Assembly (NCBI GenBank): GCA_022448245.1
Contig: JAKVCO010000026.1
Location: forward strand, 1-48,011
Direction: 5' to 3'
DNA length: 48,011 nt
From: Paracoccaceae bacterium
GTDB lineage: Bacteria > Pseudomonadota > Alphaproteobacteria > Rhodobacterales > Rhodobacteraceae
Shown here: piece after piece, positions 18,357 to 26,996 of the stretch
Position numbering within the stretch: the first letter of the stretch is position 1
How the letters are laid out: each line of letters opens with the position of its first letter
The notes under the pieces: generated by a model
The model's input: the letters and a program-made list of their open reading frames with translations, nothing else
The model's database searches: none
What the model was told of the DNA's origin: nothing
Made by a program: the position numbers and the translations under genes

Positions 18357-19783
18357 GAGAGCTCCTTGAGTGTATTTGCAGCGGCTTTGTAGCGGGAATG
18401 AGCATCCCGGAATGATGATACAAGCGCTTGATTTGGTTCGATTGTTTTTGCGATTTTGGGCAGCGTGGCGAGGCCGGTATCCCCGGTCGCTGACATCATG
18501 CCCAGACGCGCGGCACCGAAGGCCGCGCCAATGTCTGAGTTCTCTGGAAGCTCGAGCGGGAGCTCAAGCGAGGTGGCAAGTGCTGCGAGCCAGTACTCGG
18601 AGCCTGTGCCGCCGCCGGTCGCCAGCAGGCGGTCAATTCTTGTCCCGGTCGCGCGGAGCGCATCCCTGCAGTCAGTAAGCGCGAAGGTGATCCCTTCGAG
18701 AACGGTCCTCGCGAGGGCGGTGCTGTCGCAGCCGTGGTCAATTCCGAACCAGCCGCCCCGGATGCTCGCAGAATTCAGCGGGGTGCGTTCTCCGCCGAGA
18801 TAGGGCAGAAAAAGAGCGTTTGAGGGAGCCTCAAGCGGGCCCAAGGCGCCGGTCAGTCCCGCAGCATCTGTGCTCACAAGGTTTGCTGCCCAGTTGAGCG
18901 CATCCGCGCACGCAAGGATGACACCCATCTGGTGCCACATGTCGGGTAGGGCGTGGCAAAACGTGTGCACGGCCGTTTCCGCGTCGGGGGCGTAGGTTTC
19001 TGTCGCCGCGAAGAGGACACCCGACGTGCCAAGTGACACGAAGCCTTGGCCGGGCTCTGTGACGCCGAGTCCAACGGCAGAAGCGGCATTGTCGCCCCCG
19101 CCACCCGCAACGGGGACTTCGCCCATGCCGAACCGCGCTGCGAGCGCGGGCCGTAGGTTTCCCGACAGCTGCGAGCCTTCGACGAGGCGGGGCATATGCT
19201 CCCGCGATAGGTGCGTCTTTTCCAGAAGAGCGTCAGACCAATCCCGTGCGCCGGTGTCGAGCCAGCTCGTCCCAGCGGCGTCCGACATGTCTGAGGCATA
19301 TTCACCCGTCAGCCAGAGGCGCAGGTAGTCCTTCGGCAAAAGCACTTTGGCGATTTGATCGAAGAGGGCGGGCGATTGCGCCCGTTGCCAGGCAAGCTTG
19401 GGCGCAGTGAAGCCGGGGAAGACGATGTTGCCGCTGATGGCGCGCCAATCTTGATCGGCGTCCATTTCCGCAGCTTCTGCGGCGCTTCGAGTGTCATTCC
19501 AAAGGATGCAGGGGGCCAAAGGCTCATCAGCTGAATTGAGCATCGTTGCACCGTGCATCTGGCCCGAAAGACCGATCGCGCGAATTCCAGCGAGGGTTTT
19601 GGGGGCGAGGGCATCCAGCACCTCCTCCGCGGCTCGAATCCAAGACGTTGGATCCTGCTCGGACCACCCCGTGTTGGGGCGATCCACTGACAGCGCTGCG
19701 GTCGCTTGTGCGACAACGTTTTGCGCCTCGTCAATGACGACGCCTTTTAACCCTGAGGTCCCAAGGTCGAGGCCCAAGTACAT
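18353..19783 (-). CDS. xylB: Xylulokinase
   Basis: Phosphorylates D-xylulose to xylulose 5-phosphate, which feeds the pentose phosphate pathway. A 476-residue FGGY-family kinase: the N-terminal phosphate-binding loop is [16 protein letters not shown], the substrate-binding [10 protein letters not shown] follows near residue 75-84, the ATP-site [14 protein letters not shown] is near 220-233 and the FGGY second motif region [13 protein letters not shown] is near 395. The start at 19783 has an AGGAGA site. It is the first gene of xylBA. No transporter or XylR regulator is within the window, but a LacI-type half-palindrome lies just upstream. Confidence 0.96.
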   Translation of the reverse strand: MYLGLDLGTSGLKGVVIDEAQNVVAQATAALSVDRPNTGWSEQDPTSWIRAAEEVLDALAPKTLAGIRAIGLSGQMHGATMLNSADEPLAPCILWNDTRSAAEAAEMDADQDWRAISGNIVFPGFTAPKLAWQRAQSPALFDQIAKVLLPKDYLRLWLTGEYASDMSDAAGTSWLDTGARDWSDALLEKTHLSREHMPRLVEGSQLSGNLRPALAARFGMGEVPVAGGGGDNAASAVGLGVTEPGQGFVSLGTSGVLFAATETYAPDAETAVHTFCHALPDMWHQMGVILACADALNWAANLVSTDAAGLTGALGPLEAPSNALFLPYLGGERTPLNSASIRGGWFGIDHGCDSTALARTVLEGITFALTDCRDALRATGTRIDRLLATGGGTGSEYWLAALATSLELPLELPENSDIGAAFGAARLGMMSATGDTGLATLPKIAKTIEPNQALVSSFRDAHSRYKAAANTLKELS

Positions 19784-19800
19784 GGCCTTCTCCTATTTGT

Positions 19801-19810
19801 TTGGCGCTAA
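19801..19810. promoter_or_regulatory. Candidate LacI-family operator upstream of xylB
   Basis: TTGGCGCTAA differs at one position from the palindrome TTAGCGCTAA, a sequence type favoured by LacI/GalR-family regulators. It sits 18 bases upstream of the xylB start, where a repressor would block transcription. In Rhodobacteraceae a LacI-type XylR often controls xylose genes, but that gene is not in this window. Confidence 0.35.
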
Positions 19811-19909
19811 CATGACCAGAAGTGGCCGCGTTGGCTAGCGGGCAAGTCGCAAAAGACTTCGCCAGCTGCGGGCAAGCGAACTAGGTGTGCGCCAACGAGG
19901 GAGGAATTC

Positions 19910-22726
19910 ATGGACCAAAGACCAGCGCGCACGGTGAATCCGTTTTTCGGCGTAGGGCCCATTAGTGATGTGATCGCCGACGAGGCCGAGGCGCGTCGCA
20001 ACCGCTTTGCTTTCGACCGTTGGCTTGAAGACACCTACCGCAAACGCGCGGCAGACGGGCGCGACCTTGGGCCATTCACGACATCCGAAATCGGTCGTTC
20101 GATGCACCGGGGCACGCCCGCTGATGAAATCCTCACCGATATGATGCATCACATTCACCGGTACTTTGGATTTCCCGATCAAAACAAAATCGCTGTGGGC
20201 CTTGGGGGAGGGCACAGCGGTTTTACGGTTGCCTTGATGCATCTGATGTCCCCAAAGGCAGGCCCTGTATTTGTGGACACGCCGCGCCCTGAGAGCGCGT
20301 CCGCGTCCGAGGGCGGCTTCTTCCGTCAAAGCTGGGGCACGCAGGTGCTCGAACTGATGAAGCACGCTGGCGCAGCTGAGAACGTGCAGTTTGCCGATAG
20401 TGAAGGCTCTGTCCCGGCGGACCTCACCGAGCGGGATGTGAGCCTTTTCGTCGGGGTCGGGCACGAGACGACCGGGGCGACGACTTACACGCAAGAGGAA
20501 GTCGAGCGGTTGCTGGAATGGCTAGCAGGAGATCCGAAGAACCGCCACGCGATGGTAGACGTGACGTCCCTTTTGGGCGCGATGACGTGGACAGAAGATG
20601 TGGTGCAAAAGTTCATGGCGCAGTGCTGTCTGTTCACACCCTTTCAAAAGGCGATCGGGGGCGTATCAGGGTACTTTCTTGCGTCTTTCACCCCCGAAGC
20701 TATGGCGTTGATCAGTGCAAATATGGCGGATCCGTCTTGGGCGATCCCGCGCCAACTCAAGCTTTCCGTGCCCACCGATGCCAAGCGGCCTTTGTCAGGT
20801 GAAAGCAGCGTGGGTCTTGGCCCGTTCTATGACCCCGCAGCCGGGAAGATGACGGGTGGGGTCATCAACACATATTCGGCTCTGGCCTTTGCGGAGACGA
20901 CGTACGGCCTTTTGCGAGTAGAGCGGCTCGTCGGGTCGGTTGGAGCGATGAACAGACGTTCTGCGGCCAACAGAGCGACCGTCGACAGGTGGTTGGCGGG
21001 ACAATCGCTCCTCAAACCCGGCGTGCAACGGCCAGAGAAACGCGGGGCAGCGGTGACGCTTTTGCGTGTGGATGATCCAGAGATCACTGATCCCGAGGGG
21101 CATGCCCAGATCATCGCGCTGTCCAAAGATCTGCTCGGCTATGCCGGCCTCGCGGATGAGCCCGGCCTCGACGCGGCGCGCTACGTCAATGCGTTCCCAG
21201 GCACGCCGGGGGACTACCGTGCGTGGATTGGTGGCATTCGGGATGAGGAAGACATCATCCGGCTTTTGGAGAATATCACCTACGCCTACGGCCGTGCGAA
21301 AGATCAGGTTCTGAGGCGGGCCGCTGCCGCTGAGAGCACTGATGCCGATGCCGCAGCCGGCGCCACGCGTATCCTGATTGCGGACCTTGTTGGTTTGAAA
21401 TTTGGTGCGGATGGCGCGCCGGACGCCTCCGCCGTTAAGGCGCATATTGAGTACCAGGGTGGCACATGGACGGATGGGCCGTGGGATGGCGATGAGCTGC
21501 CAGCGGGCGAGCACTTTTTCTATCAGCCGGACCTCTCTACCGCGAGTGAACTGACCGAGGCCTGTGGGGCGGGGCAATATCACGCCGTAATTGCGGCGGC
21601 GACGTTCTTTCCGGTCGATATCCCTTTCCCGGAGGGGGGCGTGCGGATCGGCGCCGGAACGGGCAACATGGCCTGCGCGTGCTGGGGCGGTGGCAACGGC
21701 GGCGGCAAAGCGCCTCTCATGAACACACCGAGCTTTAACAGTCGCGCGACGGCGCAAATGGTGATGAAGGCGTTGCTGTGTGTAATGCCGGATATCGACG
21801 TGGTCGAGATGCATAAGCGCGTTGTCGAAGGCTCCTTCGACACGGGTAAACATCTGAAGGACTTCCCGACAGAGAAGCTCGAGGGCAAACGGCTTGGGGT
21901 CATCGGATACGGCAATATCGGAAGAGAGGTCGCCAAGCTGGGTCAGGCCTTTGGCATGCATGTGACGATCCATGCGCGAGAGCGGCATAAAGACTTCATT
22001 GTCTCTGAAGGCTTTGACTATGCGGCGACGCCAGCGGAGGCTGCGAAGGGTGCTGACGTGTTGTCACCGCATACGGGCCTTGGGCCAAACGTAGATGGCC
22101 GCTTTGCCAATGAAGGTTTGGTGGGCGGCGAGGTTCTCTCCGGCCTTAATGAGGGGGCGGTTCTGGTGAACTACGACCGGGGCGAGGTGGTGGACGCGCA
22201 AGCGCTCCACGAGGCGATGGCAGCGGGGCGTGTGAGCTACGCGGCAATCGATGCAGACCTATTTGTGGGCGATGACGGGTCTCTCTCAGGGCCAATGGTG
22301 CCATACCGCCCGCTGGCCGATGCCTTCCCGGGGCGCCTTGAGTTGTTGCCGCATGCGGCCGCGGACACGGAACATACGTCGAGGGTGGAAGGTGCCAAAC
22401 AGGCAGTGGACCAAATCCTGTCAGCGATCCGAGAGCGTATCGTCATCAACGGGAAGGGGGACACGCCTGAAGGCTACTCAAACGGCGGTGCGATGACCGT
22501 GCCTGGCGTTGGGGCGAGCTCTGCAATCGCAGTCGCTCGCGCTGATGCAAAGGCGATGCGCGACTTGGCGGAGGAGCTTGCGGCCATCTGGGGCGCGATT
22601 GATGCAACGCAGGATGAAACGCGCCGCGCAGAGCTGATCCAGCAGCACGGCCGGGCCCTGACTTTGGCGTCAAATCGATTGAGCCGAGCGCTCGATACAA
22701 AAGGGCTTACAGGCGGGTGGAGCTGA
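19910..22726 (+). CDS. Fusion of phosphoserine-aminotransferase-like and 2-hydroxyacid dehydrogenase domains
   Basis: A 938-residue two-enzyme protein. Residues 1-460 are a class V PLP aminotransferase resembling the alphaproteobacterial SerC type: cofactor aspartate D217 in MVDVTS, and Schiff-base lysine K247 in TPFQKAIGG. Residues 485-850 are a D-isomer-specific 2-hydroxyacid dehydrogenase like SerA: GAGTGN (581-586), NTPSFNSRATA (605-615), Rossmann GYGNIG (666-671), catalytic Arg R757 and His H815. Two departures stand out: the strand-2 acidic residue is replaced by His-Ala-Arg-Glu-Arg (688-692), suggesting NADP over NAD, and the usual catalytic Glu of the DVFxxEP motif is Val at 786. A C-terminal helix of about 60 residues follows. 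The start has GGGAGGA. Substrate unknown; it may not be the serine pathway. Confidence 0.85.
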   Translation: MDQRPARTVNPFFGVGPISDVIADEAEARRNRFAFDRWLEDTYRKRAADGRDLGPFTTSEIGRSMHRGTPADEILTDMMHHIHRYFGFPDQNKIAVGLGGGHSGFTVALMHLMSPKAGPVFVDTPRPESASASEGGFFRQSWGTQVLELMKHAGAAENVQFADSEGSVPADLTERDVSLFVGVGHETTGATTYTQEEVERLLEWLAGDPKNRHAMVDVTSLLGAMTWTEDVVQKFMAQCCLFTPFQKAIGGVSGYFLASFTPEAMALISANMADPSWAIPRQLKLSVPTDAKRPLSGESSVGLGPFYDPAAGKMTGGVINTYSALAFAETTYGLLRVERLVGSVGAMNRRSAANRATVDRWLAGQSLLKPGVQRPEKRGAAVTLLRVDDPEITDPEGHAQIIALSKDLLGYAGLADEPGLDAARYVNAFPGTPGDYRAWIGGIRDEEDIIRLLENITYAYGRAKDQVLRRAAAAESTDADAAAGATRILIADLVGLKFGADGAPDASAVKAHIEYQGGTWTDGPWDGDELPAGEHFFYQPDLSTASELTEACGAGQYHAVIAAATFFPVDIPFPEGGVRIGAGTGNMACACWGGGNGGGKAPLMNTPSFNSRATAQMVMKALLCVMPDIDVVEMHKRVVEGSFDTGKHLKDFPTEKLEGKRLGVIGYGNIGREVAKLGQAFGMHVTIHARERHKDFIVSEGFDYAATPAEAAKGADVLSPHTGLGPNVDGRFANEGLVGGEVLSGLNEGAVLVNYDRGEVVDAQALHEAMAAGRVSYAAIDADLFVGDDGSLSGPMVPYRPLADAFPGRLELLPHAAADTEHTSRVEGAKQAVDQILSAIRERIVINGKGDTPEGYSNGGAMTVPGVGASSAIAVARADAKAMRDLAEELAAIWGAIDATQDETRRAELIQQHGRALTLASNRLSRALDTKGLTGGWS

Positions 22727-22786
22727 TGCGCGCCTTTCTGGTTGCGCCTCGGTGAAGGCCCTTCTACACGCGATCATCTTTTAGAC

Positions 22787-22808
22787 CGCCGCGGACGCCT
22801 CCGCGGCG
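22787..22808. other. Hairpin in the trigger factor leader
   Basis: A perfect nine-base-pair stem (CGCCGCGGA with TCCGCGGCG) and four-base loop end 22 bases before the tig start codon. No T-run follows. It may be the end of the upstream transcript or a 5'-leader structure of tig mRNA. Confidence 0.5.
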
Positions 22809-22830
22809 CCAATGCAATGGCGAGGACGAC

Positions 22831-24162
22831 ATGCAGGTCACCGAAACTATGAATGAGGGTCTCAAGCGGGGCTACAAAATCGCGTTGAGCGCAGCCGAGC
22901 TTGAGGAAAAAGTCACCGAAAAGCTGAAAGAAGCGCAGCCAGAAGTCGAAATGAAAGGCTTCCGGAAGGGCAAAGTGCCTCTCGCGCTGCTCAAGAAGCA
23001 GTTTGGCGACCGCGTGCTGGGCGAAGCTCTTCAGGAGACGATCGACGGCGCAATGGCCGCACATTTCGAGGAGAGCGGCGACCGCCCCGCGATGCAGCCC
23101 GACGTGAAAATGACGAACGAAGACTGGAAGCCGGGCGACGACGTCGAAGTCGAGATGACCTACGAGGCATTGCCGGAGATGCCGGACGTGGACCTCAAGG
23201 GCCTCAAGCTCGAGAAGATGGTTGCGAAGGCCGATGACGCCGCAGTGGACGAGGCGCTCTCGTCGCTGGCTGAGAACGCTCAGAACTTTGAAGACCGCAA
23301 GAAGAACTCGAAGTCCAAAGACGGTGACCAGGTCACCATGGATTTCGTGGGCAAGGTCGACGGCGAAGCGTTCGAAGGCGGTTCAGCGGAAGACTACCCG
23401 CTCGTGCTGGGCTCCAACTCCTTTATCCCGGGCTTTGAAGAGCAGCTTGTTGGTGTGAAAGCCGGCGAAGAGAAGGACGTTACTGTTTCCTTCCCTGAGG
23501 ATTACCAGGCAGACCATCTGGCCGGCAAAGAGGCCGTGTTCGCCTGCACGATCAAAGCCGTGAAAGAGCCGAAGCCTGCTGAGATCAATGATGATCTTGC
23601 CAAGCAGTTTGGTGCGGAAGACCTCGCAGCCCTCAAGGGCCAGGTTTCTGAGCGTCTTGAAGCCGAGTACGCTGGTGCCGCACGTGCCGTTCAGAAGCGC
23701 GCGCTTCTGGATGCTCTTGATGACAAAGTCACGTTCGAGCTGCCCCCGGCGCTTGTTGCCGCCGAAGCAAGTCAGATCGCACACCAGCTGTGGCACGAGG
23801 AAAACCCTGACGTGCAGGGCCACGATCATCCTGAGATCGAGCCGACTGACGAGCACGACAAGCTCGCAGAGCGTCGTGTGAAGCTTGGTCTTCTCCTCGC
23901 AGAGCTTGGCCGTAAGGCAGAGGTCGAGGTGTCGGACGCAGAGATGACGCAAGCGATCATGAACGCTGCGCGCCAATACCCAGGTCAGGAGCGTCAGTTC
24001 TTTGAATTCGTTCAGCAAAACCAGCAGATGCAGCAGCAGCTTCGCGCGCCGCTCTTCGAAGACAAGGTCGTGGACTATGTCTTCGAGCTGGCTGAAGTGA
24101 CCGAAAAGGAAGTCTCCAAGGACGACCTTCAGAAGGCCGTTGAGGCCCTCGAAGAAGAGTAA
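22831..24162 (+). CDS. tig: Trigger factor (ribosome-bound chaperone and prolyl isomerase)
   Basis: Binds at the ribosome exit tunnel and helps nascent chains fold. The 443 residues show the three domains. The ribosome-binding domain (about 1-140) carries the family's docking loop, [17 protein letters not shown] at about 45-61. An FKBP-type prolyl isomerase domain follows (about 150-245, [20 protein letters not shown]). The C-terminal helical chaperone domain includes [15 protein letters not shown]. The ribosome site is GAGGA. clpP and clpX, often adjacent elsewhere, are not present. A clear terminator follows. Confidence 0.97.
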   Translation: MQVTETMNEGLKRGYKIALSAAELEEKVTEKLKEAQPEVEMKGFRKGKVPLALLKKQFGDRVLGEALQETIDGAMAAHFEESGDRPAMQPDVKMTNEDWKPGDDVEVEMTYEALPEMPDVDLKGLKLEKMVAKADDAAVDEALSSLAENAQNFEDRKKNSKSKDGDQVTMDFVGKVDGEAFEGGSAEDYPLVLGSNSFIPGFEEQLVGVKAGEEKDVTVSFPEDYQADHLAGKEAVFACTIKAVKEPKPAEINDDLAKQFGAEDLAALKGQVSERLEAEYAGAARAVQKRALLDALDDKVTFELPPALVAAEASQIAHQLWHEENPDVQGHDHPEIEPTDEHDKLAERRVKLGLLLAELGRKAEVEVSDAEMTQAIMNAARQYPGQERQFFEFVQQNQQMQQQLRAPLFEDKVVDYVFELAEVTEKEVSKDDLQKAVEALEEE

Positions 24163-24207
24163 GAGGCACTCGGCACTTGAAATGGGTGCCGTTGCCTTGA
24201 CTTTTGC

Positions 24208-24240
24208 AGCCGGTGCGGATTTCCGCACCGGCTGTTTTTC
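24208..24240 (+). terminator. Rho-independent terminator of tig
   Basis: An 11-base-pair stem (AGCCGGTGCGG with CCGCACCGGCT), four-base loop and TTTTT run lie 46 bases after the tig stop. The decayed diguanylate cyclase frame on the other strand runs into it. Confidence 0.9.
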
Positions 24241-24896
24241 TTTGCGCTTCTTGGCAGTTCGGGTCGTCTTGCGAAGATCAACTAGGATTCGGTCTCGCCC
24301 TGCGTTCTTGGCGGCATAGAGCGCTTCATCGGCGTTCTTCATCAAAAGCTCGAGGTCCTCGCTTTCTTTGAGAGCCGCGATGTCCGCGCAGATGGTGCCC
24401 TCCTGCAGCGCTTTTCCGAAATGGATGATCTGGGCATCGGACAAAGGCCGGTCAGTGCGTCTTTGACGGATTTGTCTTGCAGTTCGGCCTGCAGGCGCAC
24501 TTTGGCGGCGGCGAGGCTAATCTGTTCCGCGCAGATCTGAGCCATTTCGAAGGACGGCGCGAGGCCCTTTGCAATCTCATCCGATTTGTCGCGTACGGCG
24601 AGGAGGCTTGGGAAAGCGATGTGGAGCAAGCCGATCGTGTCGCCATGTGCAATGATCGGCAGGCAGAAATAGGGATGGTCTTCGGTGCCCACGTGCTCGC
24701 AGGAGAAGTCAATTTCGGAGATGCCGTAGGCGTAGGCACGTCCGCGGCGAAGGGCCCAGCATTGGTCAGCGTGAAGGTGCGGTGAAGTGTCCGGCTCCCC
24801 CCAGGAAGACACGAGATCGAGCACGTCGCGTGAATTGGAATAGACGTATAGCGGGCTTCGTTCGCCGGACAGAATGCGCGGAAATTTAACTAACAA
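24241..24896 (-). pseudogene. Remnant of a GAF-GGDEF diguanylate cyclase
   Basis: The first frame (24896 to about 24440) encodes a GAF-like sensor domain (VYSNSRDVLDLVSSWGE, QCWALRRGRAYAYG) followed by the opening of a GGDEF domain, KDALTGL, at residues 145-151. The sequence then leaves frame. The last part of a GGDEF domain (LMKNADEALYAAKNAGRDR) appears in another frame about 37 residues later. An intact domain needs about 120 residues there, so the GGDEF/active-site centre has been deleted with a frameshift. The C-terminal frame has no proper stop and reads into the tig terminator, and the start lacks the N-terminal PAS or membrane part usual for this type. The product cannot make cyclic di-GMP. 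Confidence 0.8.
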
Positions 24897-24911
24897 AGCA
24901 AGGGTGCTGCC

Positions 24912-24945
24912 AAAGAAAAACGCCGCCCTTTTGAGGCGGCGTTTT
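24912..24945 (-). terminator. Rho-independent terminator of the rpsF-rpsR-rplI operon
   Basis: On the minus strand an 11-base-pair stem (AAAACGCCGCC with GGCGGCGTTTT) and seven-base loop is followed by TTTTTCTTTG, 26 bases after the rplI stop. The diguanylate cyclase remnant begins just past it. Confidence 0.9.
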
Positions 24946-24970
24946 AGAACTTTGAAAGCTTGCGAAAGAC

Positions 24971-25597
24971 TTAGTCTTCCTCTGCCTCAGAGGCTTCGGG
25001 CGCTTCCTCTTCGCGCGGCGCGAGCTCATCGTCGTCAGCAGTTGCTGCGCCGATGTCCTCGAACAGTTCCGCGATCTCGAATTCAGCTTCTGCTTCTTCT
25101 TCCGCTGCAAGTTCTTGGATGGACTTGCCGGAGGCCTGAAGCTCAGCTTCTTCGGTGGAGCGTGCCACGTTCAGCGTGATCGTCGCCTGCACTTCAGGGT
25201 GCAGCTGGACGGTCAGGTCGTGAAGACCAAGCTCTTTGATCGGACCCATGAGGGCGATTTGCTTCTTGTCGACCGAGAAACCTTCGGCGGTGGCTGCTTC
25301 TGCTGCGTCACGCGGCGTGACGGAGCCGTAAAGCGAACCGGCGTCGGAAGCGGAGCGGATGACAACGAACTGCTGGCCATCGAGCTTCTCGGAGAGAGAC
25401 TCTGCTTCTTTCTTGGTTTCCAGGTTGCGTGCTTCCAGCTGCGCTTTCTCTGCTTCGAACTGAGCGAGGTTACGCTCGTTCGCGCGGAGAGCTTTGCCCT
25501 GCGGGATCAAGAAGTTACGTGCGTAACCTTCCTTAACGGAAACAACTTCGCCCATCTGGCCTAGCTTGGCCACGCGTTCGAGAAGGATGATATCCAT
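24971..25597 (-). CDS. rplI: 50S ribosomal protein L9
   Basis: Binds 23S rRNA at the base of the L1 stalk. The 208 residues include the N-terminal L9 domain ([21 protein letters not shown]), the long connecting helix (about 40-75) and the C-terminal domain ([13 protein letters not shown]). A tail of about 55 residues rich in Glu, Asp and Ala after residue 150 extends beyond the E. coli protein (149 residues); such acidic tails are common in Rhodobacterales. It is last in the operon, 12 bases after rpsR. Confidence 0.97.
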   Translation of the reverse strand: MDIILLERVAKLGQMGEVVSVKEGYARNFLIPQGKALRANERNLAQFEAEKAQLEARNLETKKEAESLSEKLDGQQFVVIRSASDAGSLYGSVTPRDAAEAATAEGFSVDKKQIALMGPIKELGLHDLTVQLHPEVQATITLNVARSTEEAELQASGKSIQELAAEEEAEAEFEIAELFEDIGAATADDDELAPREEEAPEASEAEED

Positions 25598-25609
25598 GGA
25601 TGTGTCTCC

Positions 25610-25837
25610 TTACTTCACTGCGTAGGGCAGAAGTGCGAGGAAGCGGGCGCGCTTGATTGCGCGGGCCAGCTCACGCTGCTTCTTTGCCGAAACGGCGGTG
25701 ATGCGGGACGGAACGATCTTGCCGCGCTCAGAGATGTAGCGCTGGAGAAGACGGGTGTCCTTGTAGTCGATCTTGGGCGCGTTCTCACCGGAGAACGGGC
25801 AGACCTTACGACGGCGAAAAAATGGTTTTGCTGCCAT
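25610..25837 (-). CDS. rpsR: 30S ribosomal protein S18
   Basis: A 75-residue basic protein of the platform of the small subunit, where it pairs with S6. The family core is visible as [20 protein letters not shown] near residues 5-24, then [15 protein letters not shown]. It lies 12 bases after rpsF and 12 before rplI in the standard order. Confidence 0.97.
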   Translation of the reverse strand: MAAKPFFRRRKVCPFSGENAPKIDYKDTRLLQRYISERGKIVPSRITAVSAKKQRELARAIKRARFLALLPYAVK

Positions 25838-25849
25838 GATCTCTTCTCC

Positions 25850-26215
25850 TTAGTCCCGATCGCGACGTGGGCGATCGCCACGGTCACGGTCATCACGCTT
25901 TTGCATTTGGATGGACGGGCCTTCCGCGTGCTCGTCGACCTTGATGGTCAGCACACGCATGACGTCGTCGTGCAGACGCATAAGGCGTTCCATTTCCTGA
26001 ACAGCAGGAGCAGGCGCTTCGGTCTTCAGAAACGCGTAGTGACCCTTGCGGTTCTTGTTGATCTTGTAGGCCATCGTTTTGACGCCCCAGTACTCGTTTT
26101 CCACGAGCGTCCCGCCGTTGTCGGCAAGCACGGAGCCAAAATGTTCGATGAGGGATTCTGCTTGCGCCGAAGAAAGGTCCTGGCGCGAGATGAATACATG
26201 CTCGTAAAGCGGCAT
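25850..26215 (-). CDS. rpsF: 30S ribosomal protein S6
   Basis: Binds 16S rRNA together with S18. From the ATG at 26215, with a TGGAGA site, it has 121 residues: MPLYEHVFISRQDLSSAQAE and the conserved ENEYWGVKTMAYKINKNRKGHY. The C-terminal 15 residues are a string of Arg and Asp (DRDRGDRPRRDRD), a low-complexity tail typical in this order. An in-frame ATG ten codons earlier (26245) is less likely because it lacks a ribosome site. First gene of the operon; its leader holds a hairpin. Confidence 0.96.
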   Translation of the reverse strand: MPLYEHVFISRQDLSSAQAESLIEHFGSVLADNGGTLVENEYWGVKTMAYKINKNRKGHYAFLKTEAPAPAVQEMERLMRLHDDVMRVLTIKVDEHAEGPSIQMQKRDDRDRGDRPRRDRD

Positions 26216-26246
26216 GGTTTCTCCAGTTTTTCGAAGCGACTTCAAA

Positions 26247-26274
26247 GTGCTGCGTTTAGTTCCGTGAGCAGCAC
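26247..26274 (-). promoter_or_regulatory. Hairpin in the rpsF leader
   Basis: On the minus strand GTGCTGC and GCAGCAC form a seven-base-pair stem around a 14-base loop (TCACGGAACTAAAC), ending 31 bases before the rpsF start. Ribosomal operons beginning with rpsF are often repressed by S6:S18 binding to the leader. The loop lacks the CCG of the described motif, so this is only a candidate. Confidence 0.4.
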
Positions 26275-26436
26275 ACGAGAGGTTCGCCGGTTAGGTTTCT
26301 CACGGACGCCGCGACATGACATAGCCGCGCAGGTTTCGCAACCCCGCCGTATTGCTGCCGTCTTCGAAGCCTTTGATCACAGCACGAAAAGCACATCGCA
26401 CGTGCTCAGCTGCCAAAAAGACCAAGGGAACCCGCA

Positions 26437-26910
26437 ATGACCCAAGACATCATGAAAGACTTCTCCAAAGGTCTGCGTTGGAAACGCGTTCGCCAAGAGC
26501 TGTATGTCGGGCGTAGTGGAGAACCGCTGCTTAGATTGGCGCAGTCCATTCTCGGGGTTAGTGCGGCGGTGGCGGCTTTGTCGCTTTGGGTCGTGCCCGG
26601 GTCGAGCCTTGGCGCTGATGTCTTCGCCATGAAGGTTGCCGTGTCGCTGGCTTTCGCGATGCTCGCAGCGGTGCTGTTGCAACCGGGCAAGTTGGGCGCT
26701 GAGCCCGAAATCCACGTTGATTTCGCGCGGGAGCAAGTTTCTGTTGTTCACGTCGAGGGCGGTGTCGAGTTTCCGCAGCGCCAATATCGCTTTGATGAAC
26801 TGGGCTCGATGCAGGTGCGCAACCACCGTCTTCACCTGTTCACGCCAGAGGGCGTGCGCCTAGCTGTTTTGGACTTGGATCCCGAAACCGAACAGCACCT
26901 GACGGCATAA
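26437..26910 (+). CDS. Membrane protein of unknown function
   Basis: A 157-residue protein with an AAGGGAA site. Two hydrophobic segments at about residues 36-55 and 63-82 suggest two inner-membrane helices. The following 75 residues are soluble, with alternating beta-type sequence (EIHVDFAREQVSVVHVEGG...HRLHLFTPEGVRLAVLDLD), as in small PH-like or photosynthetic-complex-assembly-like domains. No family can be named with confidence. It stands alone between the ribosomal operon and the yceI gene. Confidence 0.65.
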   Translation: MTQDIMKDFSKGLRWKRVRQELYVGRSGEPLLRLAQSILGVSAAVAALSLWVVPGSSLGADVFAMKVAVSLAFAMLAAVLLQPGKLGAEPEIHVDFAREQVSVVHVEGGVEFPQRQYRFDELGSMQVRNHRLHLFTPEGVRLAVLDLDPETEQHLTA

Positions 26911-26996
26911 GCGCACACTATCTGTTTAATAAGTCCAAATTGTCCCGCTGTGAGCAGGGGCCATATCTCGGGGAGGAAACTAAAGGAGCCTTCCCC

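Noticed and set aside
20795..21988. Minus-strand open frame inside the fusion gene (397 codons)
   Set aside because: No recognisable domain and antisense to strongly conserved aminotransferase and dehydrogenase motifs.
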